A stretch of 64,000 bases of DNA from Magicicada septendecula. Lineage: Eukaryota > Arthropoda > Insecta > Hemiptera > Cicadidae. The stretch is taken from positions 1,311,829,046 through 1,311,893,045 of the forward strand of contig CM068367.1 of assembly GCA_034769895.1 (NCBI GenBank). The letters run 5' to 3'. Positions 1 through 8,539 of the stretch are shown in pieces. A model generated the notes under the pieces. That model did no database searches. It was not told where the DNA came from and saw only the letters and a list, made by a program, of their open reading frames with translations. Within the stretch, counting starts at the first letter, position 1. Each line of letters begins with the position of its first letter. The position numbers were made by a program, and so were the translations under genes.

Positions 1-2
1 TT

Positions 3-2897
3 GAGAAGGGGAATAAACCAGTCAGCATAGAGTTTAAGAAAGTAGTAAATGAAAATAAAGTCACTGGAATAAAAATGTTACATAAACAGATAAGTGATAG
101 AGAGATGGAAACTAAAATAAATATATGTCTAGAGAGTGATAGTCTAGAAAATGAGGAGAGAGAGATGCATGAGCGTAATGAGAGTGTGTGGGCAAATAGA
201 GCCGATAAATTTTTCAATGAAAATACAGTTGTAGGAAATAATCAACAACAGGAGTTGTGGGCAGTTGTGGAGCGGTACAGAGAAGTGTTTGATGAATCAC
301 CAGGGAAAGCAAAGGACTACATCTGCGAGCTGAAAGTTCGGGACCACGCACCATACATGCAGAGAAGCTACCCGGTGCCGTTTTCGAAGAGGAGGGCTGT
401 ACAGGAGGAATTAGACCGGATGATGCAAGGAGGCATAATTGAACGCTCAGTATCACCTTATTCAAACCCTTTGGTGGTAGTGATAAAGAAGGATGGCAAG
501 GTAAGGTTATGTTTAGATGCTAGAAAAATCAATCAGATTATTATACCGGACAGAGAATCTCCAGAACCCATAAATGAGATTTTACAAAAGTTTAGCGGAG
601 TCAAATACATGACGTCCTTAGATCTAACCGCTGGATACTGGCAGGTACCATTAGCAACAGAGAGTAGGAAATACACAGCTTTTCTTTTTAACGGTAAGAA
701 TTACCAGTTTAAACGCTTACCTTTTGGATTAAACACCAGTGTTGCCAGTTTTATCAAGTGTTTAGATAATATTTTACAACCTAAGGACTTAGACTTTTTA
801 ACTGTGTATGTCGATGATATTTTGATAGTCTCTAGAACATTCACTGAACATTTAGAACACATAGAATATGTATTAGATAAGCTTCAAAGAGGGGGTTTAA
901 CAGTGAATTGGGACAAGTCTAAGTTTCTGCAGACAGAAATACACTTTTTAGGATTTATTATTACACAGGAGGGGATATTAGCCAACCCTGACAAAGTCGA
1001 AGCAATAATGCGATTCCCTGAGCCTAAAAACATTAAGCAACTACAGAGTTTTTTAGGCTTATGCAATTTTTACAGGAAATTTCAGGAGAACTACGCACAC
1101 ACAACATCCAAACTGAGTGCTGTCCTGCAGAAGAATAAACAGTGGAGATGGGGCGATGCGGAACGAGCTGCGTTTAATGAAATTAAGAGAAAGTTCAGTC
1201 ACATGATAATGATGAATCATCCCGATTTTAATAAGATCTTTTATTTGCAGACCGACGCCAGCAATGTAGCGCTAGGTGCCGAGTTATACCAGGAGAGCTG
1301 CGACAAGGAACACCTAACGATCGCCTTCGCCAGTAGATCGCTGTTATCGGCGGAAAAGAATTACACGACAACAGAAAAGGAACTTCTGAGCATTGTGTTC
1401 GCCGTGGGTAAATTCCGCACGTACATACTAGGGAATACCATGATAATCCGGACGGACCACAAGGCACTGTCATTCCTGAATTCATGTAAGCTAACACACA
1501 GCCGATTGACCAGGTGGGTATTAGCCTTACAGGAATATAACTTTTCATGGGAGTACATAAAGGGGTCAGATAATAAGGTACCAGATACACTTTCTAGAAT
1601 AGATGTTATAGATAATAAGACTGGTAGGGACTTTAAAGAAATAGAAATTTTTAGACTAACTAGAGAAGATAGGATTTTTGGTGAGGAATTAAGTGACATT
1701 AAAAACTTGCAAAGATCTGATAGCAAACTGGGTAAAATAATTGTTAGTTTAGAAACAGATGTAGCGGGATCAGAATATAATGAGCGATTTCAAATATATC
1801 AAGGTATTCTGTTTAAAAAAGTCGATGGTGGGGAGCGTGATTGGAGGTTAATTATACCTGATGGGTTAGTAGATAAAATTGTTTGGGATTGTCATATAAG
1901 GTATGGTCATTTTGGTGCGAGAAAGTGTGCAAATGTTTTGAAAGAGTCATGTATATTTAAGAATATGGAGAGGAGAGTGAGGAAAGTGTTGAGAGTGTGT
2001 GATTTATGTCAAAAATCGAAAGTGGTGAATTATAGAGTGGAAGGAGAGATGAATTATATAAAAGTAGATAAGCCTTTTGATCTAGTTGCGGTTGATTTAT
2101 ATGGACCGTTACCCAGAGGTAGAGGGGGTGTGGTATATGTATTTGTAGTTTTAGACACTTTTTCAAAATTTGTAAAATTATATAGCATTAAGAGGGCAAC
2201 TAGTAAAGTACTTAGTGAGAGAATAGTAAAAGATTATATGCTTAATGTGGGAAAGCCGAAAATTATATTATCTGACCATGGTCCACAGTTTATAAGCGGC
2301 AAGTGGCGGCAGACGCTTGGATGGGAAGGCATCATACCCAAGCATACGGCAGTGTACCATCCTCAGTCGAACCAAGCAGAACGGGTGATGAGAGAGATTG
2401 GCAGGATATTTCGGGCGTACTGTCACGCCAAACACACAGAATGGCCATCCTACGTGAAAAAAGTAGAGGAGTGGCTGAATTGTACCACCCATGAGTCCAC
2501 GGGATTTACGCCGCATGAGTTGATAAGGGGAACAAGGCCACCCAGGATATTGGAACAACTTTTCACATACCCACCTGAAGGTCAAATTTTGGACAGGAAT
2601 ATGAAGATTAGATTGGCGAACGAGAATTTACTTACTAGAGGAGAGCGACGAAAACAGAAACATGATGCTAAGGGTAAATGGACCAAATATGAGGTAGGTC
2701 AGTTAGTGTTAGTAAAAAGACATGATTTGTCCAGTGCTCAAGATAGGGAAATAAAAAAGTTTTTCTTGTTATATGAAGGACCTTATGAAGTTATAGAAGT
2801 AAAAATGCAGAATGCGTATGTGCTGAGGAACCCAGCGACGCAGGAAATAGTAGGTACTCAAAATGCGACGAATTTAAAATTATATAGGTCACTTTAA
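3..2897 (+). CDS. pol: Ty3/Gypsy Pol polyprotein (RT, RNase H, integrase), open at left edge
   Basis: Reverse transcriptase, RNase H and integrase of an LTR retrotransposon, which copy its RNA and insert the DNA. The frame is open from base 3, so the ATG at 75 is probably internal. Motifs in order, counted from that ATG: RT core with LDARKINQII (about residue 147), LDLTAGYWQVPL (about 183), RLPFGLNTS, YVDDIL (about 245); RNase H with QTDASN, TTEKELLSI and RTDHKALS; the integrase HHCC zinc finger (HIRYGHFG to CDLCQ); integrase D, D, E residues in VAVDLYG, LSDHGPQF and NQAERVM; and a C-terminal GPY segment (YEGPYEV). No lesion is visible up to the TAA at 2895-2897, so this could be functional if the missing 5' part is intact. 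Confidence 0.93.
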   Translation, partial: EKGNKPVSIEFKKVVNENKVTGIKMLHKQISDREMETKINICLESDSLENEEREMHERNESVWANRADKFFNENTVVGNNQQQELWAVVERYREVFDESPGKAKDYICELKVRDHAPYMQRSYPVPFSKRRAVQEELDRMMQGGIIERSVSPYSNPLVVVIKKDGKVRLCLDARKINQIIIPDRESPEPINEILQKFSGVKYMTSLDLTAGYWQVPLATESRKYTAFLFNGKNYQFKRLPFGLNTSVASFIKCLDNILQPKDLDFLTVYVDDILIVSRTFTEHLEHIEYVLDKLQRGGLTVNWDKSKFLQTEIHFLGFIITQEGILANPDKVEAIMRFPEPKNIKQLQSFLGLCNFYRKFQENYAHTTSKLSAVLQKNKQWRWGDAERAAFNEIKRKFSHMIMMNHPDFNKIFYLQTDASNVALGAELYQESCDKEHLTIAFASRSLLSAEKNYTTTEKELLSIVFAVGKFRTYILGNTMIIRTDHKALSFLNSCKLTHSRLTRWVLALQEYNFSWEYIKGSDNKVPDTLSRIDVIDNKTGRDFKEIEIFRLTREDRIFGEELSDIKNLQRSDSKLGKIIVSLETDVAGSEYNERFQIYQGILFKKVDGGERDWRLIIPDGLVDKIVWDCHIRYGHFGARKCANVLKESCIFKNMERRVRKVLRVCDLCQKSKVVNYRVEGEMNYIKVDKPFDLVAVDLYGPLPRGRGGVVYVFVVLDTFSKFVKLYSIKRATSKVLSERIVKDYMLNVGKPKIILSDHGPQFISGKWRQTLGWEGIIPKHTAVYHPQSNQAERVMREIGRIFRAYCHAKHTEWPSYVKKVEEWLNCTTHESTGFTPHELIRGTRPPRILEQLFTYPPEGQILDRNMKIRLANENLLTRGERRKQKHDAKGKWTKYEVGQLVLVKRHDLSSAQDREIKKFFLLYEGPYEVIEVKMQNAYVLRNPATQEIVGTQNATNLKLYRSL

Positions 2898-2946
2898 TTG
2901 TTATGTTTATAAATAAGTTTTTTAAAATATTATTGTATGTTTTCAG

Positions 2947-3135
2947 AAGGGATCCTCCCCCATTTTCGGGCGGTCACGATCTTACCAGTCCTGGCCGTGG
3001 AATTCGGAACTCGGAGGCGGGCCATGGTTGGCGGATCTTCCTTCGGGCGGTGAAAACAACGATGGTCCGGCTCCACCAAAATTGGTATAAAGTAGAAAAC
3101 CTAACTGCACATTTGAACGGGGAGGGGGACCCCAC
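2947..3135 (+). ncRNA. Post-pol structured RNA domain A of el1
   Basis: It starts immediately after a splice-acceptor-like pyrimidine tract and CAG ending at 2946. Stems seen: outer CCTCCCC (2954-2960) with GGGGAGG (3119-3125), extended by GGG (2949-2951) with CCC; CGGTCA (2971-2976) with TGGCCG (2992-2997); GGGCCAT (3019-3025) with ATGGTCC (3062-3068). The matching domain in el3 (23440-23626) keeps the second stem through changed bases. The signature TTTTCGGGYGG sits between outer and second stem and recurs in domain B. The function is unknown; a role in RNA export, packaging or translation is inference only. Confidence 0.6.
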
Positions 3136-3565
3136 AGGTACGTGACACAAATTATTTTTTATACACTCCCGGTGCAGCGGTTTTGGTGTGCCTGTCACGT
3201 GCCTGCACTGCCTTAGAGTGTTTGTAAATAATGGAGGCTGCATTTAAGTAAAAGGCAGTGCATTCTATTTAAATTTTTTAGTGTCAAGGGCAAAATTAAA
3301 ATGGAGCCTTTGACAATATTTTCTGTTTGGCCCGAAACGACGAGTTTTGGGGCAAGACGTTTTGGAGCACGGTAGAAAGCGGGGTAGAAGAAATGGTAGG
3401 AGAGGGGGAGTAGTGTGTTTTAGAGAGGGGACGTGAATTCACGTAGTATATCTACCGGGTTCCGATGCGTTTTGCAGCAAGACCCGGCATTTCAGGCGGC
3501 TGCGATCTTCCTAGACGTAGAGTAAGTTTATGACAATAGAGTCAGCCTCCTATGTAAATAGTATA

Positions 3566-3598
<33 letters not shown>

Positions 3599-3981
3599 CA
3601 AAATAATTTTGGATGTGTATAATTTTAAATTTAAGATATAATTTTTTTTTTTTTTCTTCTAAATTTTTTAGCATTAGGTGACCAAATATAATTGTTAGAT
3701 TTTAGTATTAGTGAGTATAGGAACGTTTTGAAGAAATGTGTAGTAATATAAGAACTTGTTATCAATACAAGATGTGGGGATAATTTTGGGGGGTAGTTTG
3801 GTGCTCAATGAAGTGACATAACAGTGTAGTGTGGAACTGCTATGGGGGGAGGTTGTAGATTTTGTATTTAATATTTTATGTTAATAATGGTTAAGCTTCC
3901 ATATAAAGTGGGTTAAAACCCCATCTAAATTAATATTGTCATTTAAATATAAATTCGTAAATTTAATATTACGAAAGATAT
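3136..3981 (+). other. el1 post-pol spacer with a degraded third motif
   Basis: No credible gene. About 3195-3245 and el3 23695-23735 share related text (TGCCTTAGAGTGTTT). The segment at 3468-3520 (CCCGGCATTTCAGGCGGCTG onward) looks like a decayed copy of the TTTTCGGGCGGTCAC motif. A poly-A run lies near 3571-3596. The block at 3740-3840, including AAGATGTGGGGATAATTTTG, is nearly identical to el3 about 24195-24275, so it is part of the shared 3' module. Confidence 0.5.
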
Positions 3982-4170
3982 TTTACTTGTGATTCCCCAA
4001 CTTTTCGGGCGGTCACGGCCTCACCGAACCTTGACCGTGGAATTGGTTTAGCTTTAACAGCTATGGTTGGGGCACATTACGATTACGCGCTGACCATAAC
4101 TGGCCATAGCTGTTATCGTTGTAAAGGTGTATTTTGAAATTGATGGGGGGTAATAAAAGGGGAATCACCA
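3982..4170 (+). ncRNA. Post-pol structured RNA domain B of el1
   Basis: Closing stem GTGATTCCCC (3989-3998) pairs perfectly with GGGGAATCAC (4159-4168). Inside are CGGTCA (4010-4015) with TGACCG (4032-4037), and the 12-bp stem TAACAGCTATGG (4055-4066) with CCATAGCTGTTA (4104-4115). In el3 the closing stem has become AGATTTCCTC with GAGGAAATCT and the second stem CGGTTA with TAACCG: both sides changed together while pairing was kept. That is direct covariation evidence for a selected RNA structure. No ribozyme or riboswitch family that I know matches. Confidence 0.72.
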
Positions 4171-4430
4171 AACTATGGAACAGCGGCTGCCACTCTGTTC
4201 AAGGAGGAACAGCAGAGCCAGGTGGTAGATCCGTTTAAGGGTGCATGATTATTAACAAGAACATGTTGATGTTCACCAATTTTAAACTTAATAGCGGAAG
4301 CAGAGACACGGAGAGGTAAAACCCTGCTCCAAAATTATACAGTCTCTGTGGAAGCGAAAGGGCGAGACAGTCCTCCATAATCTGAAATAGTGTGTGTGGC
4401 TGGGAGGTTATCCAAGGGGATAACGTATTA
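4171..4430 (+). ncRNA. Conserved structured RNA domain C of el1
   Basis: This block is far better conserved in el3 (24690-24950) than the flanks and, by eye, better than the pol genes. Stems: CTGCCAC (4187-4193) with GTGGTAG (4222-4228); nested CTGTTC (4195-4200) with GAACAG (4207-4212); CAGAGAC (4301-4307) with GTCTCTG (4342-4348); and GTTATCC (4407-4413) with GGATAAC (4418-4424) around loop AAGG. In el3 the second and last have changed to CTGCCC/GGGTAG and GTGAC/GTCAC, again on both strands. There is no conserved reading frame. Role unknown. Confidence 0.7.
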
Positions 4431-4639
4431 AAATTTTGCTATATTTTAATTAATAATGATGATTTGCTACTCAATAATTTTGTTTGAATTTAAAAGAAAA
4501 AATAGATGCACTAAATACTTCCTATATTGTGTTTATTATGTCTTAGTGTGTTGATTGCATTTAGTATGGTAGGAATAAGAATTATAAAAATATGATAATA
4601 TGTTTTCAATGTGTTTATAGATTTTAAAATAAAATGAAA

Positions 4640-5320
4640 AATAGTTGTGATAGGTAAAATTTTCAATGGGTTGCAAAAGATAGAAATGGGTGATAGTAAT
4701 TATTTGAATAAAATGTTTGAATCAGTTCAAGTTGAATTTTGTGGGACATATAGATCTGTCCAAATCGAAGTAAGAATTAAAGAAATAGTAGAGATGAAAA
4801 TAATGCAATGTTGTATTGAGTTAATGTATGTTATAGAATTTTGAGAAGTATAAGTGGAGACACAGTAGAAATGGAGAGTTTATGTAGAGTTTTGAGCGAT
4901 ATATTGTTTATTTTGATGTTAATTTGTTGAAAATTGTAGTGAGGTTATGAGATTGAGATTTTTTGGGGATGGCAATTTTGTAGTAGGGGTAGTGTAATGT
5001 GGGAGTCCGCAACATAAGGGTTGGGACGGGATTTGGTATAGTTTTAGTGGGAAGGGGCCGCCTTAGGTAAAAATCCAGGGGCCAGAGAACGGGAATTGAG
5101 CTTTTTTGGGGGGGGGAAACACGTATCCTATGTACAAAGGGTTAGACAGTATTTTTTTTATATAAGAGTAGAAGGTGGCGATTGGAGTTAAAATAGTAAG
5201 TAGTTAGAGGTAGAGAAGGGTTAGTAAAATTTTGATAGTGGGGTGTCATACTAGTTAAAGATTTTGTAAGGGAGCATTAGAGTAATAAAAGGGGTAAGAT
5301 TATGAGTAAATGCCAAGTTG
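4640..5320 (+). pseudogene. Decayed second copy of the protease-RT linker and RT start, el1
   Basis: Short stretches align in order with the intact pol region of el3 (about 20515-20960), for example GAATCAGTTCAAGTTGAATTT here against GAATCAGTTCGAGTTAATTTT, then the TTTTGTAGT...GGG, CCTATGTACAAAG and ATAGTGGGGTGTCA steps. No frame survives. A matching relic lies at the same place in el3 (25440-26000), and a related relic in el2 (14020-14300). It may descend from an ancestral recombination that joined a broken copy downstream of pol. Confidence 0.5.
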
Positions 5321-5391
5321 ATAAAGTAAATTATAAGGAATAACGTAGAAGCACCCAAAGTAATGAAATAGAATAATGATGGCCATAATTG

Positions 5392-5424
<33 letters not shown>

Positions 5425-5615
5425 TAATTTTGAGAAACGAATGAATAAGAGTAAATCAAGTTTAAAAGTAATTTTTTGATTTTATATGCCAATTTAATGA
5501 TATAAAGTGTGTAACATTTTAATTGTAAGTTGTTTATTTTAAAATGATTTACTAATGTGCTGTGTTTTCTTATGTTAGGTTATGTTAGGTATTCTGATAT
5601 TTACATGTTAGTAAT
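5321..5615 (+). other. el1 post-pol AT-rich spacer
   Basis: AT-rich sequence with a poly-A run around 5393-5420 and a short tandem TTATGTTAGG repeat near 5572-5590. No gene or conserved structure seen. Confidence 0.5.
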
Positions 5616-5900
5616 AAGTAAAGGAAAACAAAACCAGTGCTTCTTAGCGCAAACCAGCACCGCTAGGGGGGAACAGATCAGTTGGGGATATGGTGTTGTA
5701 TAAGGCCACTATTTAATATTTTGATTTGTTGTTTCAGCGTTTGGTGATGCTGTGGCGGCGGACCTGAGCTGGCCTGCGCGTCAGAGCAGGGGCGTTGAGT
5801 ATCTGTCTGACTCTACGGTGTTGGGATCTCGAGAGAGAAGTCCAGTATTGTCATGCAGATGCGGTCACAGTCACCGGACCAAGGGTGAGTTGATTATTCT
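5616..5900 (+). other. Conserved 3' noncoding block upstream of the el1 hairpin/PPT
   Basis: Strongly similar to el2 about 15055-15330 and more weakly to el3 26950-27170. Shared words include GATATGGT, TATAAGGCCACT, the acceptor-like GTTTCAG, TTTGGTGATGCTGTG, CCTGAGCTGGCC, GCGTCAGAGCAGG and GAGAAGTCCAGT. El1 and el2 otherwise differ, so conservation here suggests a cis-acting element, possibly for packaging or 3' processing. There is no matching conserved frame. Confidence 0.5.
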
Positions 5901-5969
5901 TTTTTGTAAACCATACAGGGGGTTGTGGCGACATATCCTGGCTGATCCCTCTAGCACGTATGAATGTGT

Positions 5970-6018
5970 CAATGAGATTTTTTATGCTTCGACATAAAAT
6001 ATCTCATTGAGGGGGTAT
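5970..6018 (+). promoter_or_regulatory. Terminal hairpin and polypurine tract of el1
   Basis: CAATGAGAT (5970-5978) pairs with ATCTCATTG (6001-6009), with a further AT-rich inner stem. It is followed directly by the polypurine tract GAGGGGGTAT and the LTR start TGTAGCGG at 6019. El2 has CAATGAGAG/CTCTCATTG and el3 has CGATGAGA/TCTCATCG at the same place, so the helix is kept through paired changes. The purine tract is the expected plus-strand DNA primer; the hairpin is probably a recognition or spacing element. Confidence 0.7.
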
Positions 6019-7177
6019 TGTAGCGGGGCATTTTTGGGCATACCTGGGGTAATGACATAATTTGTATTTTTTCATAAATAATAATTAACTTGTTGAGTGA
6101 TAGAAAAATTTTATGACCGAGAGGTAAATTTGTTATTTGGAAGCGATCGCAACGTGGCTGCACTGCTGTTGACTGTATGAATTGTTTAATAATTGTGTGG
6201 ACCGTTTTAATAACTGCAAATGTACAAAGTCAGTTCAAGGACAATGACGAACACGAAAAACGTAAACACGTTATGTAACTAAATCTGTAAACCAATTATG
6301 CAACCAGACATCAGGCGATGTGTTGCGTCAGCAATTTATATAACGATGTGTGTCACCAGTTTTGTCAACAAGCCAAAAACAGTCCACTGGCGAACGGATA
6401 CAAACTGTAAACCAATGAGAGTTGGGCGAACAACAGCCGCTTCACAAAATAGCGCCTGTAAATCTCCCCAGTCTCATCTCATCACCACTCGCGAGTGGTA
6501 TCTATAAAAAGTTTCGGCAGTAAGTGCGGGCCCGCAAAACCACAAAATGTGAATATTATATTTTAAAACATGAACTAAAGTCAAAATTTCGTATTAAAAG
6601 TGTAATAACAGTTCGATAATCATGGAGTGAAGTAAAGTGCGCACGTAAAACCATGTGACGGCTTCAGGAATAATAATCGGCTTCAAATTCAGCTAAGTAG
6701 CCACGTATCCATAAGATTTTAACAAGGGTTTTTCAAAATTACTGGCAGAATGGGGAAATAAATTTTTAATAAAATATAAAATAAGAGCTCTTAAATCATA
6801 AAATAATTGTGTGTGTGTGTGCGTGAGAAAGTATGTAGACAAAGAAGGCTGGTTTGTGTTGTTTGTATTTTAATTCATATTTAATGTCTTGAAGTTTGTT
6901 TGGAATTTATATACCATGTTTTAATTCTCATTGTAGCAGAATGATTATATAATCAATAACTTTCGTAAATGTGAATTTATAGAGAGAGAGAGGATGGCAG
7001 GAGGTAGTTTGTTAACAATAAAAAATTATAGTAAAAAATGTCAATAAAACTCCATTCATGGGAAACAAATAAAGTTTTCTTTAATTTTGAACAACCGATT
7101 CTGATCTCCTGTTCGCCTAAAAAAGAACCCTCAACATGGTTAGAACATATATTTTTTCTTTGTACGTAGTTGGTAAC
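6019..7177 (+). repeat. LTR of el1
   Basis: Begins TGTAGCGG right after the polypurine tract, as in el2 (TGTAACGG) and el3 (TGTAGCGG). The end is placed at GGTAAC by analogy with the other LTRs (ends GTTAAC and GTTAC); it is an estimate because the 5' LTR is outside the window. A TATA-like TATAAAAA lies at 6503-6510 after a moderately GC-rich stretch, a plausible U3 promoter. Confidence 0.7.
6503..6510 (+). promoter_or_regulatory. TATA-like box in the el1 LTR
   Basis: TATAAAAA preceded by CGCGAGTGGTATC. It sits about 485 bases into the LTR, a typical U3 position. No start site is proven. Confidence 0.4.
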
Positions 7178-7874
7178 AAAGATGGCGCCCGACAGTAAAC
7201 AGTGAATACAGTAACCGTAGAATCAGTTCAACCATGTTTTGATATATTTTATAATATCAAGATATTGAAAAGTATCATAATACGTTTCAAATGTCTTGAG
7301 ACCAAGAGGTATTACTTTATATATGTGTATATGAGTGTATGTGTGCCTGTGTATGTTTTCTTAAAACAATTCTGTACACCAGATGACAGATTTGGTAAGC
7401 TTCTTTACTTTCTGTGTAGCTTTAAAGTCTTGGATTTATTATCCATGATGTGTCCGTTGATTAACTAAATATAATTACCTTTGGTATAGCTCTCTAATTT
7501 ATTCAACCTGACACTTGTGTGGTAATATATTTCATAATAACAAACAATTCCAACAGTAAAAGAGCCAAGTGTTTGTTGGAACATCCTAAATTTGTTGTAC
7601 ACAATTTACTGTTTATATTTTATTAATGATTATTAATATTTATTATACTATATATTTATTCTACACTTTCTTCAGTCTTTGAAACTGTGAGGCTGTTATG
7701 TTTTCCTTATATGCCTCAAATGTATGACTCAAGTTAGATAAACTGCTCAAAGTTAATTATAAACTCCTTTGCCTTTCACGGCTTTGCCTTGATGATACAA
7801 AAAAGCATATGATACTTAAAAACATTTAATCATGTTTAAAATATTTCATAGTGCACTATTTAATCTCTTTGCAG
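7178..7874. other. Intron segment between el1 and the first visible exon
   Basis: AT-rich intron. It starts with ATGGCGCCCGACAG at 7182-7195, which looks like a retroelement primer binding site although it follows what should be a 3' LTR. Bases 7431-7482 are a diverged direct repeat of 8388-8437. The 3' splice site of the next exon is at 7871-7874 (GCAG). No gene seen. Confidence 0.6.
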
Positions 7875-8044
7875 GACTTGCTTTTCATATGTGAATCCTA
7901 CAATATTCCGTGAAGCCTGCGACAGTGTAGTTAGTGAAGCCCAAACCCCAGAAGCAAAACTAGAGGCTGCTTGTCAAGTTGGTGCTAGTTACGTTGGTAC
8001 CACCAAGTACTATGGCTGCCAGCTTTCACTTCCAAGTGAATGTG
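7875..8044 (+). CDS. apolpp: Apolipophorin-like precursor, exon 1 of 8 visible
   Basis: Part of the large lipid-transfer protein of insect haemolymph, the scaffold apolipoprotein of lipophorin. Acceptor TTTGCAG, donor GTAAGT; one base completes the preceding codon and one is left over. The peptide contains TCFSYVNPTIFREACDSVV and ends CQLSLPSEC, with five cysteines, as expected for the disulphide-rich von Willebrand D-type tail of apolipophorins. The eight exons together encode 382 residues plus a stop. The family name rests on recalled similarity of the C-terminal region; another large lipid transfer protein is the main alternative. Earlier exons lie left of the window. Confidence 0.8.
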
Positions 8045-8312
8045 GTAAGTAATTATCCCACAAGTGACATTAATAAGTTATTGCATTACGTCTGTAAGCA
8101 ATATTTTTTGTACATAATGAAAGAGACTAAAATATAAAATGCAACTGATTGTAACATTCTGATCCTATTTGTTGGGAACACTTTTGCAAACATATTTGTT
8201 TCCTGTAAACATGATACTTTTTCACTCCATGTGCTCTCAGATTGTGATCAGTTAGCAGTCTGAATGAGAATTAACTTCTCTTCTTATGTATAATTAAATC
8301 GTTAAATTCGTA

Positions 8313-8372
8313 GTGACAGTCAATCAATGAAATTTTCAGTGAAGGGTTAGGGAGGATCGGTCAAAAATAAAA
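8313..8372 (+). repeat. Relic of the 57.7-kb foldback element
   Basis: The text GTCAATCAATGAA...GGTTAG(G/T)GAGGATCGGTCAA resembles the reverse complement of 57846-57912, roughly 75% over about 58 bases by eye. One arm only. It shows that the element at 57.7 kb is an interspersed repeat. Confidence 0.55.
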
Positions 8373-8387
8373 TAAATTTTAATTCTT

Positions 8388-8437
8388 GGATTTCGTTGTC
8401 CATGACGTGTCCGTTACTTAACTAAATATCACTATAA
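8388..8437 (+). repeat. Diverged direct repeat of 7431-7482
   Basis: Both copies read CTTGGATTT...TCCATGA(T/C)GTGTCCGTT...TTAACTAAATAT. They flank the exon at 7875-8044. They could be ends of an old element or a shared interspersed repeat; the identity is not known. Confidence 0.55.
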
Positions 8438-8494
8438 TATTGACGACTCGGAACACTAAGTTTTTTATAAGTAAAAACGTAAAGTTTTACCTTA

Positions 8495-8539
8495 CAGCCT
8501 AAACCGGCTTTCACCTATAGAAGGCTTCATCAGAGGCTG
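8495..8539 (-). ncRNA. Hammerhead-ribozyme-like motif of PLE-A
   Basis: Read on the minus strand: stem I CAGCCT, core CTGATGA, stem II GCCT/AGGT, core GAAA, a very short self-complementary stem III (GCCGGT), then AGGCTG, which closes stem I with six base pairs. Order and spacing fit a type I hammerhead. Hammerheads with weak stem III are known in Penelope-like elements and may cleave as dimers. It lies just past the stop codon of the PLE-A ORF. Activity is not shown. Confidence 0.55.

Larger units (their letters stand above)
1..7177 (+). mobile_element. el1: Ty3/Gypsy LTR retrotransposon, 3' portion
   Basis: The window opens inside this element. Order seen: end of protease/linker, RT, RNase H, integrase (to 2897), a 3.1-kb noncoding post-pol region, a hairpin and polypurine tract at 5970-6018, and an LTR from 6019 to about 7177. 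The 5' LTR and gag lie outside the window, so no TSD can be checked. Its pol is clearly homologous to that of el3 but diverged, so the two are different families or subfamilies. Unlike el3, no stop or frameshift is visible in the part of pol present. It sits in an intron of the apolipophorin-like gene, in the same orientation. Confidence 0.9.

Noticed and set aside
4647..4844. 65-codon frame in el1
   Set aside because: Falls in the decayed pol duplicate; no counterpart frame in el3.
2898..6018. An env gene after pol in el1 (and 23384-27280 in el3)
   Set aside because: No frame of useful length, signal peptide, or membrane segment; the region is structured noncoding sequence and decayed pol.
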